Shown in pieces: positions 42,569-54,269 of a stretch of 64,000 nt of DNA. The position numbers and the translations under genes are program-made. Every line of letters starts with the position of its first letter. Position 1 is the first letter of the stretch. The DNA lies in contig NC_053406.1 in assembly GCF_016859285.1 (NCBI RefSeq), positions 7,867,001 through 7,931,000 on the forward strand. The letters are read 5' to 3'. The notes beneath the pieces were generated by a model. That model saw only the letters and a program-made list of their open reading frames with translations, did not search any database and was not told where the DNA came from. The DNA comes from Xiphias gladius. Lineage: Eukaryota; Chordata; Actinopteri; Istiophoriformes; Xiphiidae.

Positions 42569-44460
42569 TTTTTGGGTAAACCTTAGCTACTTTCTGTAGA
42601 AGATAGTCTCCAGTATTGCCCCACGAGCATGAGGTGGCACTTTCCCTCCGCAGGCACACCTCTCTATGCGTCTCATTCATTTGACCACACGGTAGCTGAC
42701 ATAGACATGAATTAGCCTCTAACTTTCTCTCTGAGTGGTAATTTTACAGGTAAATATAGCATCACACATCACAGCATAGCCATTGTCTTTAACTTATTTG
42801 TATGATGAATTTGTCAGACAACGTCACCATTATAAAATCAAGGTTTAGCAGTGCAGAGCAGCAGCTTGGAAATGGCTTGGAAGTGATTGCTGGTTAACAT
42901 ATAGTCTTAATGGGCCGCATTTCAGTCACAATTTCATACTTGTTCCATTGTCTGACAACAGAAACAGAAAAACATGTAAATGAAAACAAATTTATTGGGA
43001 ATTCCGCTGTATTAAAATACCTTATATGTGAGCACAGAGATTAGGAGAGAAGTGAGGGCGGTCCAGCCATATACTTGGTTTTGACCTAGTCTTGTTTCTC
43101 TATAGTTGTTAACTTATTGGGTTAATTTGAATTAAATTGCAGAAAGTTTTCCCTGGAAACACACGGTTGATGAGAGTGTTGCGACCAAACTATACAGTAA
43201 AAAGCTGGAAGAGACTCAATCTTCCTTCTTGTTGCAGAGTTGTATAGTAATGCTCTGTGGATTCATTACCCAGAGCGACACCTGTAATATTACACCTTAT
43301 CATTTTGATGTTAAGATAAAAATATTTGTTTATAGCTTTAAGGTAGAAGAAATAGGCCTGATATTTTATGGGAATGTAAGACAGGATTATTCATTTTACT
43401 GGATAAAAATGTTTTTTAGTTGATTCAAGATTCAAAAACGTTTTATACGTTACAGTATGTCTATCACATATTGGTAGAAAATTGTCTTAGGTTAGGGGCT
43501 CACGAACACCATAAAAAACCTACAACAATGAAAGCATTAAAAACACCTCGTCTATGTTGTGTGTCCTGTGGTTATTTTGTTCTACTATTTGATAGTGCTC
43601 ATTATTGGTGCTTATGGTTTACCGAAAGTCACCTCAGTGATGGTGCTGCATGCTGGAGATACTGCCGGTCTTTGTGCATCTGCTCTCCAGTGATTACTTC
43701 ACTTGTTCAGGTAACGGAGCACAGTATATTGAAAACAGTCTGCAGATACTGTGCCTGCAGGCTTTGGCAAAGCAGTCAATGCTGTTAATTAGGTTTCTTG
43801 TTTTGTGTAATGGCAAAAAAAATATGTTTGTCTCCAATCATTTCTCATTCACTCATGATAAAAAAATACAGAAATGTTGGTGGCGTTTGATCTACTGGAA
43901 ACTAATACATATTCATTAAAACTAAACAAGCTATGCAGTGTTATAAAGTAAATCATTGAATAATTCATATGTCACCAACGCAAAAAATTGTAGCAGTTAA
44001 TTAAACATGCCCTCTAGTGGCCCAAGAAGTACATAACATATAATAAGGGACAAGATTTTTAAAATTCAAAGAACCTCCAAAATCCAAAATCTGGAGATAT
44101 TGACGGTATTGTATGGCTTAATTACCCACAAACCAAAAGAGTAATGAACAATGCCTGTAATGCTGTGTACTGTCTGAGGTCTGTCCTGTACCAGGCTGGT
44201 TGCTGTGGCAACAGTTATTCAAGTGGTAAAAACCTCTACTGTAATCCAGTGTGGGCTCTTTACTTTTCTTTTCTCTATATTTTAATTTTCTGAGTCAGCC
44301 ATCCTCGCAAACATAGACAACTCCAGATGTTTTTGAATGAATAAAACTCATATGGGACAAACTTTCTAAGTATAGAAACCAAATCACTTCTCAGCCACAT
44401 TATGCTATCAGTCACATAATCAATTAAACTTCGGGAACACCAATAATAAAATAAACAAAA

Positions 44461-44575
44461 TAGTTAAGTCAATTTTATTTATACAACCCAAAATCACAGA
44501 TTTTCCTTAGAGGGCTTAACAGTCTCTACAGCATACACAAACACCCTCCTATCCTTAAACGCTCAGTTAATAAAC
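44461..44575 (+). repeat. Percomorph interspersed repeat fragment
   Basis: AAGTCAATTTTATTTATACA, then CCCAAAATCACAGATTTTCC, then AGAGGGCTTAACAGTCT and a CATACACAAACACCCTCC segment match from memory a dispersed teleost repeat whose usual form reads 'CAATTTTATTTATATAGCCC'. Its class (SINE- or LINE-derived) is uncertain. Confidence 0.55.
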
Positions 44576-46154
44576 AACTACAGCAAGTGCTTGTAAAACT
44601 TTAAAACTAGTTAACATGATTGCATAGTTTTTCAAATCTGCCCGTCAGATTGTATAAGCTGCACACTGCTGTCAGGTGAATCCTTATGAAGGCCAAAGTA
44701 ATCAACATCTATAGACTAAAACAACAACACGAAAAAGTGAAAGCAGGTGTAACATTAATTTTCCAAGAGTTTACAAGCCAGGGGTTTATTTACCGAAGGA
44801 TTTAACACCTTTGCCTGTAGTAAAGACAAATGAACACGCCGTTTTCTGCTGCCATGCTATTTAACACAAACCTTCAACACTTGCACAGAGATAACTCATG
44901 ATAAATTGTGATATAGTTTATGCAAACTTTAGACCTTGAAGTGATTATTTTCCTTGTGAAATGAAAGCTTAGTTCTTAGGTGGAGCCTGTTTGAGAAAAT
45001 AATGCAGTAAGTTATCAAAATTATTAACTGAAAATAGCACATTTTCTGTCAGCAAAGTGGACACTGTCCATTTAGAAAAAAAAATATATATATACTAATC
45101 ATGCTGAGGCAATTTGTAAATACACAAAGGTATCACAAATAAAATCTTTAGGAAATCTTTTAGCATTTCTCTTTGGGTAGTTTTAAATGTTAGAGAGTGC
45201 CCCAGTCTTTTTCAACAGATATAAAACTTTGTAAATATTCTGTGAATATTTCTCCAATTGTGTGCTTGATAGAATTTCAAATAATGAAAAAGAGTTCATG
45301 TCTGTAAAAGTGCATATAATTGAAAAGTACAATAAAATCAAGTGAAATGGTTTGATTTCAGAAATTACTACCCAAAAAATGACCCATTCTTTTTTTTTCT
45401 TTCTCATAGAAAACACAGTGAGTAGGCCATTAAAAAGAAAAAAGGATGGGGTTAAAGCTTAAAGCTTCTGCAGTTCTACCTCAACTATATCCTTCAAATA
45501 TATATTCAACTGCACAACGCTGTACAAGGATGAAATTATATGTTTTGACTGACAGTGGAGAAAAGGCTTTTCTGTTGTTTTGAGATACAACGTTTTGGCA
45601 GTTTTGCTAATAGTGGAAAAGGGAGGTAATGCACACTTTTACATTTCCTCTTTCATAAATTGCATTATAACTAGTGTACATGTAAACAAAAGTTAAAGAA
45701 CTGAACATGTACGATTACTATATAACACAAAGAAGTTGATAAAAACACTGTATCTGGCTCCTTATGTGCACAGTCACTGCTAAAAAAAATGTTTATTTTA
45801 CAGGATTTATCAAATGCATCACAACCATGTAGCCTATAAGTAGGAAAGGTTTAAGGACAAGGAAAACATATGGACAACAGACATTTTAGAGCTTTGTGGC
45901 CTCTTACACAGAAAACCAAAAAATCCATTTCAGACATGAGAAATACTAACTTGCATATGATAGATGAACATCGACATGGAACAACACCTGCACCTCAGTA
46001 TGGTTGCTAAGTAATATCACATAACAAGAAGAAAAATGGCATCTCCACAGTGTTTTCTCCATATATGGCTATGGCAGAACAATCCCTTGCCAAGTGCTTT
46101 GTCCATTACAGCAGCCTGCATACTTTTCCCAAGCTTAGTTTTCCCAAACCGATT

Positions 46155-46155
<1 letters not shown>

Positions 46156-46233
<78 letters not shown>
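46156..46233. repeat. (CA)39 microsatellite
   Basis: Uninterrupted CA run of about 78 bp. Frames across it encode Thr-His or Cys-Val repeats and are not genes. Confidence 0.98.
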
Positions 46234-46234
<1 letters not shown>

Positions 46235-46293
46235 CACAACAGAGATCAAAAGAGGTAAACATGTCTCTGAGATTCTCTCTGGAATGGGAAAAA

Positions 46294-46301
<8 letters not shown>

Positions 46302-46361
<60 letters not shown>

Positions 46362-46372
46362 GTATATATATA
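46302..46372. repeat. (TA)n microsatellite with TG interruptions
   Basis: A TA dinucleotide run of roughly 70 bp interrupted twice by TG steps, preceded by poly-A. It lies only 70 bp from the adjacent CA array, making a compound microsatellite. Confidence 0.95.
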
Positions 46373-46489
46373 TTTGAATTACTATATCATGCAGATCAAG
46401 ACCGTATCAGACTGATGTGACAGTGCATTTCTGTATGAGTAATGCTTCAATATTACTACTCCACTTCAGAGTCCAAGCCCATGCTCAAA

Positions 46490-46850
46490 ATTAGATTGCA
46501 GAAATTGGGATGAAAATGGCTATCCCTGCGCCAGTGATCCATGGAATGGGCTCTGGTCTGTTCCATCACATTTTACAGCTAATTTCATGTGGTGAAATGA
46601 GAGATGCAAATATGTTTGTGGTTTCATGCAAGAACCAAGATTTATGACTGCTGTCTATGGCCCTCATAGGTCTCTTAACACATCAGCTCCCATCTATCAT
46701 GTGATAAATCTCTCGAATTAGCGCCTCCTTTTAAGTCACTCTGCAGCTATTAGGTGCACGAGAGGAGCCCGAGCCTCTTCTCCTGCAGCCTACACTGCAC
46801 TGTGCTTTTACACTTTCACGCTGACTGCAACCTAAATCAGTTTACATATG
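46490..46850. other. Candidate conserved non-coding block
   Basis: A 360-bp stretch of complex, repeat-free sequence between microsatellites and a transposon. It contains an octamer ATGCAAAT (46605-46612), the binding site of POU/OCT factors. No frame, RNA fold or repeat explains it. Conservation is a guess from composition only. Confidence 0.2.
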
Positions 46851-47047
46851 GGACTGCCTTGCCCCATTTATGCTAAAACAATATGCTGAAGAATAGATGT
46901 TCAGGCTACTGTAAATTCACACTCAATACAGTCGATTCAAGTATATAGTTTTCATGTTAACAAAAACAAAACACTTTTTTCACCATAAAATGTGTCCTTG
47001 TGTCTAATATGCGAGGTATTTGAAATTAAGGCAATGTAATTATTGCA

Positions 47048-48108
47048 TAAGTAATAATTAGACATTTTGAGAAATACACTTATTTGCTTTCAAGGGTTAG
47101 ATAGAAGATTGATACCACTCATGTCTGTATGATAAATACTGAGCTAGAGCCAGCAGCTGGTTAGCTTAGCATATCACATAGACTGGAAACAGGGACACAG
47201 CTAGTTATTTTTGCTAGTTTGTTATATCCATACAAAAGCAAAGTGTAAAAATGTCATGTTGTATTTTTATAGGGGATTATGTGCCTGACTATCTCTTGGC
47301 CAGGCGCAGTAACCTCCTGGAGTCTTGTTGTCACTGAAAGCGGAGACTCCTTTTACTGTGTGGCATGAAACTTTTCATCCAAAGGTCTGCTTACACCAGC
47401 ATTTAAAACTGTGAAATTTCACAGCAAAAACATTTCATTCAATTCTTGGGAGGGCAAAGTAAATGCATTTGACCCGTGAATTTGTGCTGGTGACCGATTG
47501 CAGGCCGTCTTGACCTCTTGACAGTACTTACCATTGAGGGAACAGAAAACCGGATAGTCCAAAAGTAATAGCTAATAAGCTATTGTAGCTTATTAGCTGT
47601 AGCATCATTCACTTTTATCTGACCTCCTATGCTGGAGTCTAAACTGCTGCACAAAAGGGATAGATGGTACAAATTCTTCCAGTGAATAAACTGTGCAAAC
47701 TTATTTTCCCGTTTGCAACCGGGCTAAGCTAAAGAGCTAACTAAGCATTAGCAAGCTTGTTAGCTCAGAGAGATTTGTTTTCCCTCCTCCATAACTTTCT
47801 ATTGAATGAAGTGAACAAAATGGCAGGGGGAAGTAAACAGCACAATAGAGAAACAACAGAGAGAAACTTAGAGAGCTATTGTAACTGACTGGCGCTTACC
47901 AGGCTAGCTAGCATGTTTGGCCAACTATAGCACCTCACCAACAAGCCCTCAAAGTACTTCACTGTATCACATCAGTTTCTGGAGCCAAACACTTTGTGAC
48001 AATGCACAGATCAAGTTTGCAGGGCCACTTTCTGGTGTGATCACACTTTAACTCTTGAAACGAATATGTGTATTTCCTGAAATGTCCTAAAACTATTCCT
48101 TTAAACTT
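47048..48108. mobile_element. Non-autonomous DNA transposon with about 40-bp inverted ends
   Basis: The left end (GACATTTTGAGAAATACAC from 47061) and the reverse complement of the right end (GGACATTTCAGGAAATACAC) align over about 40 bp, and both continue into TTTCAAGxGTTA. Subterminal sequence (CAGCTGGTTAGCTTAGCAT, ACTGGAAACAGGG) matches a repeat very common in percomorph genomes. The body (about 1.05 kb) holds no transposase frame. Superfamily not assigned; no convincing target duplication was identified. Confidence 0.72.
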
Positions 48109-48109
48109 A

Positions 48110-51100
48110 TTTTGTTTTAAAAACATAAAAGTTCTGCAGTAATGTTTTTGTCAACTACATCAGTGTATGTGTGTGTATTATATCATATTTTAATGTTGAT
48201 TTACTGTGAAACAATTATAGTTAACAGAAACCCCCAGTGTGTTCCAGCCCCACATTATCCTGTATCTAGATAACCATACGGCTCATGCAAATGTGACAAA
48301 CGTTAATCAGCAACAAAACAAATATCCACAGTGACATCCAGCCTCACATACAGTATACCACTCCAACTCACAGACTCCTACACAGATCTGCATCGACTCC
48401 CAGCTTTATCAGAGTGTGTACGCACAGGTATGTCTGGCATGAGGTACTTAACATAAAACGAGTCAATTACCTTAGCTGCTGCCTTGCAATCAACACAGCT
48501 TCATGAGAAACAGCTGGAGGTAGATGGTAAAGAGAACGGATATACTGCAGATCAGCTAATTCTCTCACTGGAGGCATACACTGTATGCAAAAGCTAAACA
48601 GCTGCAGTGGAAAGATGGCTCTTCACCTTCGTGTCACGATTTCTACTCATATTGCAAATGGGAATAAACATAGGAAGAAGTGGAATCCTTGTACCATCAT
48701 AAACAGAGTGAATAACCAGAGGGGCAATATGGAAATAACAGCAAAACAAAAATGCAAATGCTATAATGTTATTAATGACCTTTTCTATTTCAGTGGCAAG
48801 CCATTAGATCATAACACAAAGCCCGCATTGACACAAGCCTGGGAGGAACAATCCTGGCTGAGTGTCACTCTAATAGATGGGAGTATTTGGCTCATCAGCT
48901 ATCATCATCTTTGCTTTGAAGCAAATATAACATGCTCATTTTTCAAGTAACAGTGAAAGTTGCAATTTGATTGCATTGTTCTGTTTACAGTACAAGTTTA
49001 TTTCTGTCAAACCTTTAAATGGTGAGGTCAAGTAAGCAGCATTATTTTTTGTATATATATCTTTAGTAAATTAAAATAACTAGGTGATACATATTGAGAC
49101 TCTTTGTGTACCTTTCCAATCACTGCATGTGGCAGCACATTTTATGATGTATAGGAAGTATGATGATAGGAAAAAACACTGAATGTGATTAAAGGAATAA
49201 TGAAAAAGTTTATTATTATCATATTTATTTGTTCATTTTGTTTGTTAACCTTCAAGACGAGCTGTGTTGCCAAGCAACCAGTCCTCCTCTCCCTATGAAA
49301 ACAAAGACTACAGCTCTTTTATATTACCAACAGGACAAGACAATAGCATGCACGGTGACTGCCATATTCAGCTATACCGTATGCAATTAGCTGCACATTG
49401 ACATTTACTCTAAATCATTATTTTATCTTTAATACCTGCTGTTCCACACTCTGTGGTGGAAGATATGAGGCTGTGTATGGAGTCGTACATATAAAGAGAG
49501 ACATCACAGAAATGCATATAAAAGTGTGTGTGTCAGGGAGTGTTTCTTGAGGAAGATACAAACATTAAGAAAGTTTTTCTATTTTAGGTGTGTCAATATT
49601 AATAAGATTATGAAAGCATTCTGGGATTTTTTTCATTTGTTTGTCTGTGATATGAAATAATAATAACAACTGTGTCTCTACCAAAAAAAGGAAAAAAAAA
49701 ATCCTTTGTCTCTCATTGAAAACCAACAATTTAAGTGTTTATGTGTGTGAGAGAAAGATCATTTCCTCCCAGTGTCTCCCAGTGGGGCTAGTGTGTAGCC
49801 CCACATTCACGTCTCCTGTATCTATTTTCCTTATACATATTGGAACGTCTCCTCAGCTCCTTCATCACTTTGCAATTACATGCTCGGTGCAATCAGTACC
49901 TTTACCTTTAATATCACAGTTTCTCTTGATGATTAAAGAGCTTTAAAATAAACAGCAAGCAGACCTGGAGCATTAGCATAATAAATTGTTGTAAAACCAG
50001 CTGAAGCAGGTGAAAGACTGGCTGTGTTTTCATTTTTACACATAGGGTCCATTATAGTAGAGATGTCAAATGGACGCTGGACATGATTCAGATCAGCAGG
50101 TGGCACTCTTATGACAGGAAAATAGGCACGGCCCTGTGTGCTTTGACAGGATTTGATGATGAATTTAGATGAAGGAAGTGTGCCATACTGAGATAGCTGA
50201 TGTGTCTGCCTTTTAGTTGATCTTGAGCCATTCAGAGAAGACAAGTACAGTCATCTGGATTATAACAGCCAGGTTTCAAAGATAAGCCCCTTCAGACCAA
50301 CACAGCATTTTTTTTTTCATTTTATATACAAATGACATGCAAATGCTGTTTGACACTCAAGTACTTTGTTTAAGAGTTAGTGCGTGTAAATGCTATATCC
50401 TACTTTTAATGGCCCAGGTAAGCTCCCATGCCCAACAGTGTGAAATCACTTTAACATGCTTGTTGGATATGAAAGCATGAACAAAGAATAGAGTATCCTT
50501 CTATCTTTTCTTTACTTTCTGCTGGCCTTCTCATATGAATACATTAATAGCATTTAACGAGGTAGCATGATGTCACAGGGATCAAAATGTGCCTTTTTCA
50601 CAATATATTGTGATATAAAAGGAGGAGGAGGAGAGTCTATACTGTTGACACAGAGATACATGCGTGTAGAATCTTTACATTAAAGTTGCATTTGATATAA
50701 TTTTTGTTACATAACAATGGTATATTATTGGATATACAACAGCTGCCAGGATTTAAACCTGTATTCTTAATCAAGTTTGCATATAAAACCACTCACTGTT
50801 CATTCTTTGTGACGATGTGACACACTATCAAATAATGGACTCATTACATATTATAGTTTATGAGTTTGCCTTGTAATGAACTCAATAGTTATTACAAATT
50901 TATAGCTGCAGCCTTCACAGTTACTTTTTTCTGTGTTTCCATGAATATAAAGGATTGCAGAAATAGTTTTAGCACCTGCATGCACCACAAAACCCCGGTC
51001 AGCTTGTAGCAGAATGACAGTTACAAAATCTATTACACAGGTTTTTTTTTAATCTCATTCATTCTCTATGTAGCACACGTGAAATGGGGAAACAGTTGCA

Positions 51101-52240
51101 GCTTATCAGCAGTAATCATGTATCTATCTGGGCTTATTGAGATCTCAAGAGAGCAGAATTTTCAATTTAAATAAGAAGAAGATAATAATAAAATAAAATT
51201 AAAAAAAAAATTATGCTACAATTCCCAACACAATTCTTTGCTGTACGCCAGCAAAGAACTGAGAGCAGCAGGAATATTTGACTCCATCTCAAACCCTTGA
51301 TGAATTTAAGGCAATAAAGTCCCATAGTGGCAGAGGTCATGCACTGGATGAAATTAGTTGAGTATTTCCAATTTTACCTAGGACCTAAACTCCCTCTGTT
51401 AAGAGTCAGGGTCATACATACTGCTGCCCCCTTTGCAGTTTCCTCTCGGTTGAATGCTCCAGAGGCTAGTGGAGCAATTTCCTTCATATTCAATCAAACG
51501 TGAGCGAGATGTTAACAGTGGAGCAGAAAGAAAAAACACACTGTGACTTGTCTTGCCCACACACCTCTCAAGATTAATAAAGTCTGTGAACATATAGTTC
51601 TTTTATGAACAAAATGCACTCCTTAAAATCAAACTCTGTCAACTTGGCATGCTATCAGTATGACAAAGTGCAAAAACACATCTAGGAATAAGTGCTTTCT
51701 AAAGTGATTCAAATGTAATACTATGCAGCATGGGGAGATGCTCATTTTTAAGGCAGTAGTGAAAGGCTGTCTCCTTTAATTTACAAAGGGAAAGTTACAC
51801 TCCCTGCACGCACAAATTTCCTACTGCATACCCATTTCTGGTGAGATGAGATGGGTGTATGATGCAGAGCAAGAGCGGAAGCAGGGATGTTAATAGCTTT
51901 ATCTAAGAGACTGACTTTGAACCGCATCTCCTGTGAAAAGGCTCACACTCACATACTGCAGTGTTTCTTGATTTTAATCAGTTCCCGTCAAGCTTCAATA
52001 TTTTGTTTTTGGTCTAACTGAAATTGTCAGCGAGGAGAGGACATTCACATTTATAAACTAAACTTCGTATTTATGGATGGATGGCCACCATGGCTGCTTA
52101 CAGGAGGGCTAACGATCTACTCGGCTGATGTAAGGTGCAGCTTGCGGCATTAGTTGATTAGTGTGTATTTAGACCTCCCACAGAGCAGCTTAAATACCGC
52201 AAGTCTAAACCACACAGGAAAACAGATTTTTTTATCCCAT
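48110..52240. other. Gene-poor region
   Basis: No exon recognised. The sequence is AT-rich with scattered complex blocks, for example 48395-48560 (TCAATTACCTTAGCTGC) and 51060-51170, which lack repeat character. The 121-residue open frame at 48585-48950 has no recognisable domain or splice partner. Confidence 0.45.
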
Positions 52241-52244
52241 GCTA

Positions 52245-52460
52245 ATTGTGTGAGCAGAACTTCCATCTTAATGTCCTGTAGAAAATATGGTGAAGAAATA
52301 GAAAAGAAGGGCTTTATATAAATTCAGTTTCAGATCGCTATACTGTTGGTCTTCACAGCATGATTGCTCATTTTAACTTTTAAATGGAAGGTAAACCTTG
52401 TGATGCATCATTCAATATAATTTAATCACTCATTACATTTGCATTTCAACATTTTTTTTC
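52245..52460 (+). repeat. Diverged direct repeat, copy 1
   Basis: Shares an ordered series of matches with 53612-53826: TGTGAGCAGAA, CCATCTT, GATTGCTCATTTTAA, TAAACCTTGT, ATGCATCATTCA and ATTTCAACATTTTT. The copies are about 1.37 kb apart in the same orientation. This is either an old segmental duplication or two copies of an undescribed repeat. Confidence 0.6.
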
Positions 52461-52924
52461 CCCCATATCTAGCCTATAGTGTAAAGAAATGGTCCCTGGT
52501 GCGGGCTAATTGAGTTTGGCATTCTGAAACCCCGCTGTGCACCTACTGAGAGATCTGGATAAATGTTTTTTAACATTTAATGCCCTTTTTTCATGCATGC
52601 ACACCTGTATTCCTGTACCTGTTATGCCTGTCTCCTTCCTCTGAGTCCAAAAACGAGAATGAAACCTGGACTTTCAGTCATGAGATTTTAGCCTCTAAAC
52701 TCTACAGAAACAAAGTGCAGCTAAAGAAGAACTGAATGGCACCAAACTCAAAAGAATGCACCAGCTACTCAAATGTATTCAACACGGCACATATAACCCA
52801 TGCAGGAAAAAATCCCCGTAACACATCTTTATCTACAGAAACAGGCAGTTGGGAAAGTTGAGTGAGAGTAGAAATCGTGTTGTTCACAGCGGCATCAGCT
52901 AATACCAACTCATCCACACTCACA

Positions 52925-53029
<105 letters not shown>

Positions 53030-53611
53030 CACAATCCAAAATACGGATCTGACACTCCATTTAAGACAACCCCCTGTTACTCTAATGAAAGTGTCACTCT
53101 TGCTGTTAATAAAGCCTGGTGCTGGTAAACACACAACCTCTATCACTGCTGTCAGAGCTAGAGTCGTCTTCAGGATTGGCTTATTTTTCCAATTCAGTTA
53201 AATCGGGATTACAGACACTGAATAAGATTAAAACAAAGATAAAAAAAAAATGAAAGTAACAGCAACAGTAAAAGCTCATACGAAAAATGATTGAAACACA
53301 TAACATCAGACATTGTTATTTTTCTCGCATGATCGGATTTAATGTTCCTATTAGACAGTTCTGTCGACCCTCTACTACATTCAAACTCAATGTGCAGTGC
53401 CAGTGCAGGAAGTGCTGTGATGTTGATATAATGCAGAAAAAAGTAAAGTTGTGGAGATCATTGTGGTGGCTAGACATGGAACTTTTTCACCTCTGACATT
53501 TCAGGCCCAGATTTGCATCCCATCCCCATGGCAAGACTCAGTCAAAGATGGCTTTTTAAAATACTTAACCATGACAAAAACCTTGACATTAAGTAGTTAT
53601 CAATTGAATGC

Positions 53612-53826
53612 TGATGTGTGAGCAGAAGGCTCCATCTTGATGTTAAGCGGTATAAATATTAAAAAGGAATAGCAGAGAAATGAGTTATTTTAAATCAAAT
53701 TTAGATTACTACAGGTCTAAAAAGCATAATTGCTAATTTTAAGGTAGAAATGGCAGCTAAACCTTGTAATGCACCACTCATTATTCATAACTTAACATGG
53801 AATGTTTGAATTTCAACATTTTTCTC
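53612..53826 (+). repeat. Diverged direct repeat, copy 2
   Basis: Second copy of the 52245-52460 sequence, with the same order of matching blocks and several small indels between them. Similarity fades on both sides, though a weaker match (ATGCTGATGTGTGAGC versus ATGCTAATTGTGTGAGC) marks the left edge. Confidence 0.6.
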
Positions 53827-53994
53827 TATACTAAGTAGTTTTAGGTGCATAATCAAACCAAAATCTTTGAAAACTCTTATATCAAGAGCTGAGTTAGAGA
53901 ATTATCCATCTTCTATTGGCTGGTCTTTTGTGCCAAGTGATGTTACCACAGATTTCGGTTTGCAGGTTGGTTACTCTTAAACACGGTGTCATAT

Positions 53995-54265
53995 ATCAAA
54001 CCATGATGATGAAGGTCTCCAAACCTAAATGAAGTAGTCATTTTTATCCAAACCACAATGTTTCCATAACCTTGACAAAGCCCCTCCCCCAAACTATGAT
54101 CTTTCCCGAAAACCTCACCAAGTTGTTTTTGTGCCTAAATCTAAACAAACCTTTACTTGGGCAGTGTCACATCATAAAATGGATTTGTAACAGTTTTGGA
54201 GGTCACAAAAAAAATGTTTTCGTCCTGCTTATAAAAGGACGTCAGATCAGAAAACTTGTGTGTGT
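53995..54265. repeat. Decayed teleost interspersed repeat
   Basis: Runs such as AACCACAATGTTTCC, ATGATCTTTCCCGAAAACC, CACCAAGTTGTTTTTGTGCC and TAAATCTAAACAAACC recall the fish repeat containing 'CTAACCAAGTGGTTTTGTTGCCTAAACCTAACC'. This copy is old; family is assigned from memory only. Confidence 0.5.
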
Positions 54266-54269
54266 CCTT

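Larger units (their letters stand above)
41470..46150. other. Gene-poor AT-rich region with old repeats
   Basis: No exon with splice context or family similarity was recognised. The longest open frame (43420-43788) is Cys/Ser/Leu-rich without domain features. Short stretches resemble percomorph repeats (42088 onward, 42492-42568, 44461-44575), listed separately. Near 43424 TTCAAGATTCAAAAACG resembles the start of another common fish repeat. Confidence 0.5.

Noticed and set aside
43420-43788. 122-residue open frame in the gene-poor region
   Set aside because: Low-similarity Cys/Leu-rich translation that begins next to a fish-repeat-like segment; no promoter or exon context.
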